A DNA stretch of 64,000 nucleotides from Hyphomonadaceae bacterium (GCA_947478925.1 CANJXY010000002.1:1-64000), one strand, 5' to 3'; positions 20,750 to 30,474 are shown, counted from the stretch's first letter. The notes: a model not told the origin generated them from the sequence alone. Numbers and translations are program-made.

Positions 20750-20842
20750 ACAAGGAACCCTTGAAAAATCCTCACTGAAGGCGAACCGGGGCTAGCCAGC
20801 CGGAGTGCCGGACCGAGGCAGACTGACCCCGCGCGAGGGAGA

Positions 20843-21121
20843 TCAGGCGTTGGTGGCGGCGATTTCGGACGGGCGGGCGCGTTGGCGTTCGGCGCGCCAG
20901 AAAACGAGAAAGCGAGCGGCGTGGTCGCGCTCCTGGAAAACCAATTTCCGGCGCATTTCACCACCGGCGAATTCGGACTTCATCATGATATCGGGCGCAT
21001 CGCCAGATTCGGCGGAAAGCCCTGATTCTGCGGCCCATTTCGCGAATGCATCGAGCGCCTTCATGAGGCCAGACGGGTCGCGGCTTTCTTCAGCGCCGAT
21101 AAGGACAACGACTTCCGACAT
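20843..21121 (-). CDS. Hypothetical protein (about 92 aa)
   Basis: MSEVVVLIGAEESRDPSGLMKALDAFAKWAAESG...MRRKLVFQERDHAARFLVFWRAER. Confidence 0.65.
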   Translation of the reverse strand: MSEVVVLIGAEESRDPSGLMKALDAFAKWAAESGLSAESGDAPDIMMKSEFAGGEMRRKLVFQERDHAARFLVFWRAERQRARPSEIAATNA

Positions 21122-21401
21122 TACCACCCCCCGGACACTGACGCCGGTTCATTGCGAACTGCGTCCCAGGCACAACCACCAACCAGCGTGAAACGCGAGT
21201 TCCCGTTCTGGCAGTTCATTACGCAAGCACCGCGCCACTTCAGGGGTGACCGCCGTCTCGCTGCAACGCAACATAACTGGAGAACTAACGCTGCGTCGCG
21301 GAGATTCAACCTCCCGGAGGCGCAATAGCGCCGGTTGGGTGAAAACAGGCGATTTCACCTGAGGGGTGCTGGATGCGCCAACGTCTGTGGGACGGGGCGA
21401 C

Positions 21402-22436
21402 TCAGCCCGAAATGCGCTTGCGGGCCATTTCGTCGGCGACCCGGTTGGTTGCGCGGCCTTCGGATTTTGCCCGGTCGAGCACGTCGCCAAGTGTCAGAAC
21501 GAGACGCTGGACCTTTGCCTCGACCCAGGCTGGGTCGTACGCGCCAGAGATCTCGGCCGCGACGTTGATGATGCCGCCGCCGTTGATGACGTAGTCAGGC
21601 GCGTACAGTACGCCCTGCTCGTGCAGGCGGTCGCCCATGTCCGGCGTTGCGAGCTGGTTGTTGGCGCCGCCTGCGACGACCTTGACGCGCAGGCGCGACA
21701 GCGTGTCGGGATTCAAGATTGCGCCAAGCGCGTTGGGCGAGAAGATGTCGGCCTCGACATCGTAGATTGCGTTGGGCGCGACGATCCTGGCGCCGGTGGC
21801 CCTGGCGACAGCTTCCAGCGCTTCTGCGTTCACGTCAGTGATGGTGAGCTTCGCCCCTGCGTTGGCGAGATGGCCGCAGAGAAAGCCACCGACATGACCG
21901 ACGCCCTGCACGGCGATGTGGCGGCCGTTGAGATCGTCGGTGCCGAAAGCGCGAAGAGCCGCAGCCTTGAGGCCGAGAAACACGCCCTTCGCGGTTACCG
22001 GAGATGGGTCGCCGCTGGCGGCCCTGCCGGTCGAAAGGCCGGAAACGTATTTTGTTTCCTCGGCCGCAAAAGCCATATCCTGAACGGAGACGCCAACATC
22101 TTCGGCTGACCAGTATGCTCCGTTGAGCGATTCGATCGCACGACCAAGCGCGCGGAACAGGTCCGGCGTCTTGTCGGTTTTCGAATTGCCCCAGATCACC
22201 GACTTGCCGCCACCCAGCGGCAGATCCGCCATCGCATTCTTGTAGCTCATGCCCTCGGAGAGACGCAGCGCATCGACGAAGGCATCGTCAGCTGTCGCAT
22301 AATTCCACATGCGGCATCCGCCCGCCGCGGGACCACGCACGGTCGAGTGGATCGCGATGATCGCACGAAGGCCCGTCTTCGCATCGAAGACATGATGGAC
22401 GCTCTCGTGGCCTGCAAAGGCCGTCTTGTCGAACAT
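21402..22436 (-). CDS. Glu/Leu/Phe/Val dehydrogenase family protein (leucine dehydrogenase-like)
   Basis: GLRAIIAIHSTVRGPAAGGCRMW, MSYKNAMADLPLGGGKSVIWG, VAVQGVGHVGG-type Rossmann motif (IAVQGVGHVGGFLCGHLANAGAKL). Confidence 0.92.
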   Translation of the reverse strand: MFDKTAFAGHESVHHVFDAKTGLRAIIAIHSTVRGPAAGGCRMWNYATADDAFVDALRLSEGMSYKNAMADLPLGGGKSVIWGNSKTDKTPDLFRALGRAIESLNGAYWSAEDVGVSVQDMAFAAEETKYVSGLSTGRAASGDPSPVTAKGVFLGLKAAALRAFGTDDLNGRHIAVQGVGHVGGFLCGHLANAGAKLTITDVNAEALEAVARATGARIVAPNAIYDVEADIFSPNALGAILNPDTLSRLRVKVVAGGANNQLATPDMGDRLHEQGVLYAPDYVINGGGIINVAAEISGAYDPAWVEAKVQRLVLTLGDVLDRAKSEGRATNRVADEMARKRISG

Positions 22437-22681
22437 GGGGCAGCTCCGGGGCGCAGAGGACGCGCGCGTTGGCGGGCGTATAGCCCCAAGACCCGAGCGC
22501 GTGAACCGTAGCCAGTAGCATGAATTTGCGTATCCCAGGCTGTTCATGGGCCATCCTGCAAGGATCGACCTTCGGGCGTGGCCGTCGCGTAACTGGAACC
22601 TCGATCTCGTATCGGACGCGTCTCGCTTGCTCTCTCGCCGCTCTCGACCCATTGGTAGACGCAAAACGAGGAAACACTCTG

Positions 22682-23686
22682 ATGAAGGCCATGCGTCTCA
22701 AAAAGCCCGGCGGGCTGGACAATATTTTTGCCGGCGAGGCCAGCGCAGGTGCGCCGGGGCCAGGCGAGATCACCGTGCGACTACACGCTTCCTCCCTGAA
22801 CTTTCACGACTACCTCGTCGTGAAAGGCATGATCCCCGTCGAGGAAAACCGCATCCCCATGTCGGACGGCGCGGGCGTTGTGACTGCGGTGGGCGCGGGC
22901 GTCACGCAGTTCGCGGCAGGCGATCATGTCGTCTCCACATTCTTCCCAGACTGGCATGGCGGGGAAGCAAATGTTGAGCTCCTCGGCGCCGTCCCTGGTG
23001 ACCGTGCCGACGGCTATGCGCGTCAAAGCGTAACGGCGCCAGCGACGTCGTTTACGAAATCTCCCAACGGCTATTCACACGCTGAAGCGGCGACGCTCAC
23101 CTGTGCGGGCCTGACGGCGTGGCGTGCGCTCGTCGTTGTCGGAAATATCAAGGCAGGCGACGTGGTGCTGACGCAAGGCACGGGCGGGGTCTCGATCTTT
23201 GCACTGCAGTTCGCGAAGGCGGCGGGCGCGACTGTGATCTCCACGACATCGAACGCGGACAAGGCGGCGCGCCTGAAGGCGCTGGGCGCCGATCATGTGA
23301 TCAATTACAAGGACGACGTCGAGTGGGGCCGCACGGCCAAAAAACTCACCGGCGGGCGCGGTGTCGATCACGTTGTGGAAATCGGCGGCGCAGGCACGAT
23401 CGAACAGTCTATGCGCGCGAGCCGGATCGGCGGACACATCTCCCTGATCGGCGTGCTCGCCGGCTACGCCGGGCCCATCAACACGGCCTTGCTGATGAGC
23501 ATGCAGATCCGTCTCATCGGCATCACTGTCGGGGCGCGGCAGCATCAGCATGACATGATCCGCGCCATTGATGCCAACGGTATCAAGCCGGTACTCGATC
23601 AGTCATTCCCGCTGGACGGGCTCGCTGACGCATTCCGCCGACAGGAATCCGGCCAGCACTTTGGCAAGATCGTCGTGGAGTGGTGA
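22682..23686 (+). CDS. NAD(P)-dependent alcohol dehydrogenase / quinone oxidoreductase (MDR family)
   Basis: MKAMRLKKPGG, SDGAGVVTAVGAGVTQFAAGDHV, VVLTQGTGGVSIFALQFAKAAGATVISTTS. Confidence 0.92.
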   Translation: MKAMRLKKPGGLDNIFAGEASAGAPGPGEITVRLHASSLNFHDYLVVKGMIPVEENRIPMSDGAGVVTAVGAGVTQFAAGDHVVSTFFPDWHGGEANVELLGAVPGDRADGYARQSVTAPATSFTKSPNGYSHAEAATLTCAGLTAWRALVVVGNIKAGDVVLTQGTGGVSIFALQFAKAAGATVISTTSNADKAARLKALGADHVINYKDDVEWGRTAKKLTGGRGVDHVVEIGGAGTIEQSMRASRIGGHISLIGVLAGYAGPINTALLMSMQIRLIGITVGARQHQHDMIRAIDANGIKPVLDQSFPLDGLADAFRRQESGQHFGKIVVEW

Positions 23687-23718
23687 CACGCTGCAGTTGA
23701 ACGGGCCAGGCGCCCGTC

Positions 23719-24798
23719 TCATGCCTTGTCGAACAAGGCGTCAGCGGCGCCAGCATCGTCGGGGCGCACGACCATGTCGAGCGACACGCCCAGCGGCGCG
23801 TTCTGTTCGGTCTTGTCCGCCACCCAGAGATTGATCTCGAGTGCGCCGCCCTCGATGGCGCGTGTGCGGGCGCGCCAGCTCTGGGCTTCCCATGCGAGTT
23901 CTTGCAGGAAGAGCGCCCCTTCGCGGCCGGTCATGCCGGAGGTTGCAGCGCGTTCAAGCACGTTGGTGAGGTTGGCGTAGCCCTGCCTTGCGGCGGCGAG
24001 CACGAGATCGCTGGCGGGCACGCGACGGACGGACTTGAAGCCGGCCAGCGTCAGCAGTTCCTCGATCTCGTCATTGGTGGAGAGCTGTGGCTCAGCCCAC
24101 GCCGACGCGAAGGCTTGCGGCGGTGTCTTCTTGGTGCGGCGCGTGGTGTCGAGAAAAACCCAGCGGCCCCTGGCGTCGAGCGCACGGAACACGCGGCCGA
24201 CGAGGCCAGCCTTGTGATCCGCATAAGCGAAGGCTTCCACGCTAACGATGGCGGGCATGCTGCCCTCTTCGAAGCCGCGCGGGCGATCAACCTCGCCGAG
24301 TGTAACGATGGCGGTGGGTACGAGTTCGGTTATGCGGGAGATGCAGGCGCGACGCCATTCGGTCGAGCGAGGCTTGCGATCGGACAGCGCCACGAACGCG
24401 TTGAGCAGGGCGCCGTCGCCACCAATGAAGCCGATGTCGCCTGGGCGGTCTGTAAGTTCGAGTGTTGCGTCGATGATGCGCGTGTCGAGCGCGAACGAGC
24501 CAGGCGCGAGGCGGCCTTCGCCCCATAGTGTTTCGAGCGCGCGAATGCGGACGGCGCCGCCATCGAGATCTTCGGCGGCAGCCGCGGCTTGAACGGGCTT
24601 GGGCGCGGGTGGGACTTCGACGGGTTTTTCGGCCGGTTTCTCTTCGGCCTTCGCCTTGCCCTTGGCAGGCGCGCTGGCCGCGTCGGTGGCGGGTTCGCCT
24701 TCGGTCTCGGCAGGGGGCGTGTAGTCGCGGCCATTCCACCAGGCGCCGAAGCGCCCGCCGATGTCCCCGCCCGCCATCTTCTTCATTTGCGCAAGCAT
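23719..24798 (-). CDS. Hypothetical protein with Ala/Pro/Lys-rich N-terminal linker, possible methyltransferase-like fold
   Basis: 359 aa, FGAWWNGRDYTPP, LDARGRWVFLDTTRR; family not recognised with certainty. Confidence 0.65.
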   Translation of the reverse strand: MLAQMKKMAGGDIGGRFGAWWNGRDYTPPAETEGEPATDAASAPAKGKAKAEEKPAEKPVEVPPAPKPVQAAAAAEDLDGGAVRIRALETLWGEGRLAPGSFALDTRIIDATLELTDRPGDIGFIGGDGALLNAFVALSDRKPRSTEWRRACISRITELVPTAIVTLGEVDRPRGFEEGSMPAIVSVEAFAYADHKAGLVGRVFRALDARGRWVFLDTTRRTKKTPPQAFASAWAEPQLSTNDEIEELLTLAGFKSVRRVPASDLVLAAARQGYANLTNVLERAATSGMTGREGALFLQELAWEAQSWRARTRAIEGGALEINLWVADKTEQNAPLGVSLDMVVRPDDAGAADALFDKA

Positions 24799-24887
24799 GC
24801 CGCGCAGGGCCCCTCAAGAACGCCATTCCAATGCCGGTACTGTAGCGAACGTTGGTTAATATTCGGGTGGCGCTGAGCGGTTGAATT

Positions 24888-26021
24888 TCAAGGTTTTTCG
24901 GCGTGCCGGGCGAGCCATGGCAGGGGGGGCGAACGGGATGGCAGGGGTGATTCCGGCTGGCGGACGAAAGCCAGGATATCGCTCCAGACGGTCTCGGCCT
25001 GAAGGTCGTTCATCAGCATATGATAGCCCTTGGCGTACCAGGCCGTGCGCACATGGGGGCTCATCCTGAGGGTGGCGTGTTTCACGCTGTCCTCCGGGAT
25101 GACCTGGTCCTTGGCCCCCCGAAGCAGCAGGGTCGGGATGCTGTCCGGCAGGTCGGCGATCTTCTGGTCGGCCTCGTCCATGATCGAGACGACGCCGTAG
25201 ACGCTGTCGATCCGGTTGGTCTTCTGGACCAGCGGATCGAACCACATTTCGTTTAGTTTGCGGTTGTTGTCGGTCGCGACGATGTGGACCCCCTCGGGCG
25301 GCACGACAATCCAGTCGGGGCGGACGTGGGAGCTGACCCACAGGCTTGCGCTGTAGTACCAGGGCAGTGCGCTCCAGCCCCAGAGGCCGGGGCCGGACAG
25401 GACGAGTGCGTCGGCCTTCGGTGCGCCGGGGTCGGCAAAGGCTGTGATGGCAACGGCCGCGCCCATGCTTTCACCCACGACGGCAATGCGGGCCTTGGGG
25501 TGGGCTCGGCGGGCGGCCTCGACTGCGGCGTCGAGGTCCTTCCGCATCACATCGGGACGTGGCCATAGCATCCAGCCGGGCGAACGGCCGAAGCCGCGCT
25601 GGTCATAGGCATAGACGGTCGCACCATGGGCAGACCACCACGCGCCAGCGGCGTTGAAGGCGCCGGCATAGTCGTTCATGCCGTGGACAGCGATGATCAC
25701 CGCGTCGGGTTCGGTGCTGTAGATATCGGATGCGGCGGCGCAGGCCGACGCAACGGTGCTGATGTTGAGACCTGCGCCGTTGTCGCACGGACCGGCGCCG
25801 GTGGCCGGTGGGCGAGCGGGATAGATGTTGAGGCCAAGGCGGGCGCCGTCAAATGACGTGAACCAGTTGTCCGAAAAGCCCGGCTCGAGCGGGGTGACAG
25901 GCGTCAGGGCGGCCTGCTGGAGCGGGGCACAAGCGGACAAGGCGAGCACGGCAAGCGCCAACGCCCAAGTCATCGGTCTCCACCTGTTCAAGTCACGTTG
26001 CATAAATCCGCTCGTCGCCAT
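24888..26021 (-). CDS. Exported alpha/beta hydrolase (monoacylglycerol lipase-like)
   Basis: Lipoprotein/signal-like N-terminus (LSACAPL), IIAVHGMNDYAGAF, AYDQRGFGRSPG, VVGESMGAAVAI (GxSxG). Confidence 0.88.
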   Translation of the reverse strand: MATSGFMQRDLNRWRPMTWALALAVLALSACAPLQQAALTPVTPLEPGFSDNWFTSFDGARLGLNIYPARPPATGAGPCDNGAGLNISTVASACAAASDIYSTEPDAVIIAVHGMNDYAGAFNAAGAWWSAHGATVYAYDQRGFGRSPGWMLWPRPDVMRKDLDAAVEAARRAHPKARIAVVGESMGAAVAITAFADPGAPKADALVLSGPGLWGWSALPWYYSASLWVSSHVRPDWIVVPPEGVHIVATDNNRKLNEMWFDPLVQKTNRIDSVYGVVSIMDEADQKIADLPDSIPTLLLRGAKDQVIPEDSVKHATLRMSPHVRTAWYAKGYHMLMNDLQAETVWSDILAFVRQPESPLPSRSPPLPWLARHAEKP

Positions 26022-26086
26022 GCCTACAGTTTCCCAACCCTGCAGACGTCGTCCATACTCTTCTGCAGAAGCGGGAAAGGAAAGCG

Positions 26087-27022
26087 ATGTCCGACGCTGT
26101 GGAACTCCTTATCGAGCCGCGAGTACGCGACCTGGGCGGGTTCAACGTGCGCCGGCTCTTGCCCTTCGCAACGCGCCGGAATATCGGCCCGTTCGTGTTT
26201 TTCGATCATCTCGGGCCTGCCGACATGCCGCCCGGCAAGGGCATCGACGTGCGCTCGCACCCGCATATCGGTCTCGCAACTGTGACCTGGCTGTTCGAGG
26301 GCGCTCTGGAACATCGCGACAGCCTTGGCACGATCAAGACGATCCGGCCCGGCGCGGTGAACTGGATGACGGCCGGCCGGGGCATCGTGCATTCCGAGCG
26401 GACGCCGCATGAAGAGCGCGAGGCGGGGCACAGGATCGAGGCGATCCAGACGTGGGTGGCGCTGCCGCAAGCGCATGCAGAGCAGGAACCGAGATTCGAG
26501 CATTACTCTGCCGAGGCACTGCCGCTGCTCGACCTGGGCGGCGCGACAGGCGTGCTGATCTCTGGGGCCGCTTACGGACGTACCTCGCCGGTAACGTTTC
26601 CAAGCGGAATCTGCCTGCTGGTGCTGACGGCGGAGCGCGCCACGGCGATCGCAGCGCCAGAGGCCGAGGAGCTTTGCCTCTATGTTGTCGAGGGCTCGGC
26701 TGAAGTCGATGGGCAGATTGTTGGCGAAGCGATGATGGCAATCCTGGCGCCAGGGCGGCCGTGCGTGGTGAAGCTGAAAGCGGGAACGCGCGTGATTTTC
26801 GCGGGCGGCGATGCGCTGGATGGGCCGCGCTTTCTCGACTGGAATTTCGTGGCGTCGTCGAAGGAGCGGCTGGAGAAGGCGTCCGCTGACTGGCGCGCGT
26901 CGATCGCAGGGGGATTTGACGGGACGTGGTTCGCGCAGCCTCCGCACGAAACCGCATGGATCCCCCTGCCAGGCGATCCGCAGCCGCCGGGCATGGACCA
27001 CAATCCGGAAGATGATCACTGA
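26087..27022 (+). CDS. Pirin family protein
   Basis: VRRLLPFATRRNIGPFVFFDHLGPADMPPGKGIDVRSHPHIGLATVTWLFEGALEHRDSLG. Confidence 0.95.
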   Translation: MSDAVELLIEPRVRDLGGFNVRRLLPFATRRNIGPFVFFDHLGPADMPPGKGIDVRSHPHIGLATVTWLFEGALEHRDSLGTIKTIRPGAVNWMTAGRGIVHSERTPHEEREAGHRIEAIQTWVALPQAHAEQEPRFEHYSAEALPLLDLGGATGVLISGAAYGRTSPVTFPSGICLLVLTAERATAIAAPEAEELCLYVVEGSAEVDGQIVGEAMMAILAPGRPCVVKLKAGTRVIFAGGDALDGPRFLDWNFVASSKERLEKASADWRASIAGGFDGTWFAQPPHETAWIPLPGDPQPPGMDHNPEDDH

Positions 27023-27136
27023 TCGGTCGCAGCGGGGCTCAACAAATGAAGACCCGACCGAAAGGCTGCGTCTTCATTTCTTGTGTCCCCCGAATTCTCC
27101 AAAACACACGCCCGTTTCTTGAAATCGACTGTATTT

Positions 27137-27166
27137 AGATATATCTCTTTTTTCGATATATCGAAA
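27137..27166. promoter_or_regulatory. Putative PadR operator: two perfect AT-rich palindromes
   Basis: AGATATATCT (27137..27146) and TTTCGATATATCGAAA (27151..27166), immediately at the padR-like gene start. Confidence 0.6.
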
Positions 27167-27177
27167 TGGAGACAACG

Positions 27178-27765
27178 ATGCACGGTATCGGACGTCATGG
27201 AGGCCAGCACGGCAGGCATTTCGAGCGGTTTGCTCGCAAGATGCGTGGGCTGGAGGAAGGTCTGGGTCGCGGCCGGGACCGTCACATGGGCGGTGGCAGG
27301 CACATGCTGGGGCGGTTTTTTGCCCATGGGGACCTGCGGCTGGTGATCCTCAATATGATCGCCGAGAAGCCGCGTCACGGCTATGAGCTGATCAAGGAAA
27401 TCGAGGACTCGGTTGCCGGCGCCTACACGCCGAGCCCGGGCGTAATCTACCCTACCCTCACCCTGCTGGAAGAACTCGGCTATGTCGTCGCCGAAGCCGA
27501 TGGCGCCAAGAAGCTGTACGCGATCACAGACGAAGGCCGCGCCTTCCTGACCGCCAATCAGGCGACGGTCGACGCGCTGCGCGAGCGCATGGCGGAAGCC
27601 AGCCACACGCATGGCCGCGGACGCGCCGTCAGCATCATGCGGGCGATGGAAAATCTGAAGATGGCGCTGCGCCTGCGAGCGGCGAGCGGCAACCTCAATG
27701 AGGAAACGATCGAAGCCGCGGCTGCGATCATCGATGAAGCCGCGAAAAAAGTGGAGAGGCTGTGA
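27178..27765 (+). CDS. PadR-family regulator with His/Gly-rich N-terminus (YqjI-like)
   Basis: MHGIGRHGGQHGRHFE...FFAHGDLRLVILNMIAEKPRHGYELIKEIEDSVAGAYTPSPGVIYPTLTLLEELGYV. An alternative ATG at 27166 overlaps the palindrome. Confidence 0.88.
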   Translation: MHGIGRHGGQHGRHFERFARKMRGLEEGLGRGRDRHMGGGRHMLGRFFAHGDLRLVILNMIAEKPRHGYELIKEIEDSVAGAYTPSPGVIYPTLTLLEELGYVVAEADGAKKLYAITDEGRAFLTANQATVDALRERMAEASHTHGRGRAVSIMRAMENLKMALRLRAASGNLNEETIEAAAAIIDEAAKKVERL

Positions 27766-27783
27766 TGGTCGCTAGGCAAACCC

Positions 27784-28089
27784 GTGCCATGGCCGCCATG
27801 CAATCGCACGCGCCTTGCGACTTCGCCTGACAAGGCGCGGACCTACATGATTCAGATGTGCAAGCACTTCGGACACACGGTCGAGGCGACGTTCGACGAT
27901 ACGCATGCTCGCATCGCGCTCGGCGAGCGTGTTTGCGAACTGGAAGTCAGCGCTCCGGATTTGTTGCGCATCAGCCTAACAGCGGACAGAGAGGCCAGTC
28001 TGCATGCTGTGGAAGAAGTCGTGGATCGACACCTGCGCCCGTTTGCGTTCAAGGAGGAGCTGACCATCCAGTGGGCGGAAAGCGCCTGA
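27784..28089 (+). CDS. DUF2218 domain-containing protein
   Basis: RLATSPDKARTYMIQMCKHFGHTVEATFDDTHARIALGERVCELEVSAPDLLRISLTADREASLHAVEEVVDRHLRPFAFKEELTIQW; GTG start likely. Confidence 0.8.
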   Translation: MPWPPCNRTRLATSPDKARTYMIQMCKHFGHTVEATFDDTHARIALGERVCELEVSAPDLLRISLTADREASLHAVEEVVDRHLRPFAFKEELTIQWAESA

Positions 28090-28090
28090 T

Positions 28091-28618
28091 CTAGCTGTGG
28101 TCGCGAGGCCCTGAATGCGGAGCCGTTTCCAGGACTGCGACCAGCAAGGCGAGCGCCGCCTCTGCAAACAGCCACATGTTGGTGACGCGATCGTCGAGGC
28201 CGGTTTCGAGCGTACGGACGATGCTAACCGGGCCGGAGACGGCCATGCAGGTGTGGCCTGACGCGTCGCCATAGGGATTGCCGCCGGGACCAGCAGCGCC
28301 CGTTTCAGATAATCCCCACGTGACCCCGCTGCCATGCCGCTCGCGAATGGTGGCGGCGAGAAGTTCGGCATAGGGCTCGGAGCTGGAGCGGATGCCTTTT
28401 GCGCGCATGTCGTCGATGGAGATTCCCGCGAGGCCGCGGATCGAGCGCACCGAATAGGTGATGGCGCCGCCTGCGAAGTAGGCTGAAGCGCCGGGCACGG
28501 CGAGCAGGCTGGCTGAAATCAATCCGCCTGCGGAGGTTTCCCCGACCGCGATACGCTCGCCGCGTTGCTTGAGCAGCGCGCCAGCGCGTTCGCCCATGGC
28601 ATAGATGTCTTGCTTCAT
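28091..28618 (-). CDS. CinA family protein (C-terminal NMN amidohydrolase-type domain)
   Basis: RIAVGETSAGGLISASLLAVPGASAYFAGGAITYS...WGLSETGAAGPGGNPYGDASGHTCMAV. Confidence 0.92.
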   Translation of the reverse strand: MKQDIYAMGERAGALLKQRGERIAVGETSAGGLISASLLAVPGASAYFAGGAITYSVRSIRGLAGISIDDMRAKGIRSSSEPYAELLAATIRERHGSGVTWGLSETGAAGPGGNPYGDASGHTCMAVSGPVSIVRTLETGLDDRVTNMWLFAEAALALLVAVLETAPHSGPRDHS

Positions 28619-28731
28619 GGCGTTGGCTCCCGTTGTGCTGAAGGCTTGCCTGCCGGAAACAAGCCGCGCAAGCCGCCCCTTGCCGCTTGAGTTTTGCGGG
28701 ATAATGTCCCCCGCAATTCAGGGAGTAGCGA

Positions 28732-30420
28732 ATGAGACTTCTAACATTGTCAGCCGTTGGGCTGCTGGCTGCCGCACTGGGCGCGTGCAGCGGTGAAAAA
28801 GCGCCCGAACCGGTTGCGGCGGCAAGCCCGACCACCGCTGACATTACGCCGGCCGACCTCGCCTATCGTGTGAAGGAGCTCGCCGACGACAAGTATGAGG
28901 GGCGCGGCCCCGGCACGCCTTCGGGCGAAGCAGCGGCGGACTGGATCGCGGCTGAGATGAAACGCATCGGCCTCGCGCCGGGCAATCCGGACGGCACCTA
29001 CTTCCAGACCGTGAAAATGGTCGCGCAGACCGTTGACCCGACCAGGTCGTCGCTGTCGATCAGCGGCCCAGGCGGCAAGACATTCGACCTGAAGTACGGA
29101 CCGGAGACCGTCTATGCCACCAAGGACCAGAAGGACACGACGGTGTCGTTCGCCGACAGCGACCTCGTGTTCGTCGGCTATGGCGTGGTCGCACCGGAAG
29201 CCAAGTGGAACGACTATGCGGGCGTCGATGTGAAGGGCAAGACGGTCGTGATGTTCGTCAACGACCCCGGCTTCATCACCAACGACGACACGCTCTTCAA
29301 CGGCAAGGCCATGACGTATTACGGCCGCTGGACCTACAAGTTCGAGGAAGCGGCGCGTCAGGGCGCGGCGGCTGCACTGCTGATCCACGAGGACAAGCCG
29401 GCAGCCTATGGCTGGAACGTAGTTGAAGGGTCGTGGAGCGGCGAACAGGCCGACCTGGTGCGGGCGGATGCGGGCGCATCGCGCGCGAAGCTTGAAGGCT
29501 GGATCCAGCTCAAGAACGCAACTGAGCTATTCAAGGCGGCCGGGCTCGACATCGACAAGATGCGCGCAGCGGCGAACAAGCCCGGCTTCAAGGCCGTGGC
29601 GATGAAAGGCCTCAAGGCGAAAGCGACGATCACACAATCGATCACACCGAAGGACTCGCGCAATGTGGTCGGGACGATCAAGGGCACGGACGCGCCGGAC
29701 GAGCACCTGCTGCTGATGGCCCATTGGGATCACCTCGGCAAAGGCGTGAGCGACGATCCGAAAGCCGACGTCATCAACAATGGCGCAGTCGACAATGCGA
29801 CGGGCGTGTCCGCCATTCTCGATATCGCGGAGAAGATGGCAGCCGGGCCGAAGCCGAAACGGTCTGTGACGTTTCTCGCGGTGACGCTGGAAGAGTCGGG
29901 CCTGCTGGGGTCGGACTATTTCTCGGAGAATCCGCTGATCCCGCTGAAGAACATTGTGGGCGGGATCAACATCGACGCGCTGCAGCCCTCGGGCCCAGCG
30001 AAGGACATCATCGTGATCGGCTTCGGCGCCTCGCAGATGGAGGACATGCTGAACGCTGTGCTGACCGAGAAAGGCCGAACGATCAGCCCGGATGCGCATC
30101 CGGAGAACGGCTATTTCTACCGTTCGGACCACATCAGCCTCGCCAAGAAAGGCGTGCCGATGCTCTACATCGACAGCGGCGAAGACCTGGTGGCAGGCGG
30201 CAAGGACGCCGGCGAAGCCATCGCCAAGGAATACACCGAGCACGCCTATCACAGCCCGGCTGACGAGTTCTCCGACAAGTGGAATCTCGATGGCATGGCC
30301 CAGGACGTGAACGTTGATTACGAAGTGATCAATCGCTTCGCCAACTCGGCGGACTGGCCGAACTGGTATGAGAAGAACGAGTTCAAGGCGATCCGTGACG
30401 CGTCACGGGCCGCGAAGTAG
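28732..30420 (+). CDS. M28 family peptidase, lipoprotein
   Basis: Lipobox LGACS; YEGRGPGTPSG, LLLMAHWDHLG, NNGAVDNATGVSAILDIAE, TLEESGLLGSDYF. Confidence 0.93.
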   Translation: MRLLTLSAVGLLAAALGACSGEKAPEPVAAASPTTADITPADLAYRVKELADDKYEGRGPGTPSGEAAADWIAAEMKRIGLAPGNPDGTYFQTVKMVAQTVDPTRSSLSISGPGGKTFDLKYGPETVYATKDQKDTTVSFADSDLVFVGYGVVAPEAKWNDYAGVDVKGKTVVMFVNDPGFITNDDTLFNGKAMTYYGRWTYKFEEAARQGAAAALLIHEDKPAAYGWNVVEGSWSGEQADLVRADAGASRAKLEGWIQLKNATELFKAAGLDIDKMRAAANKPGFKAVAMKGLKAKATITQSITPKDSRNVVGTIKGTDAPDEHLLLMAHWDHLGKGVSDDPKADVINNGAVDNATGVSAILDIAEKMAAGPKPKRSVTFLAVTLEESGLLGSDYFSENPLIPLKNIVGGINIDALQPSGPAKDIIVIGFGASQMEDMLNAVLTEKGRTISPDAHPENGYFYRSDHISLAKKGVPMLYIDSGEDLVAGGKDAGEAIAKEYTEHAYHSPADEFSDKWNLDGMAQDVNVDYEVINRFANSADWPNWYEKNEFKAIRDASRAAK

Positions 30421-30474
30421 ATGATCCAGGGCGGGGCTGCGAGGTCCCGCCCTTTTGATGTCTGGAGATGAGCG

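Noticed and set aside
20680-20842. TPP riboswitch upstream of thiO
   Set aside because: Conserved TPP aptamer motifs not found on either strand; kept only as an uncharacterised structured leader.
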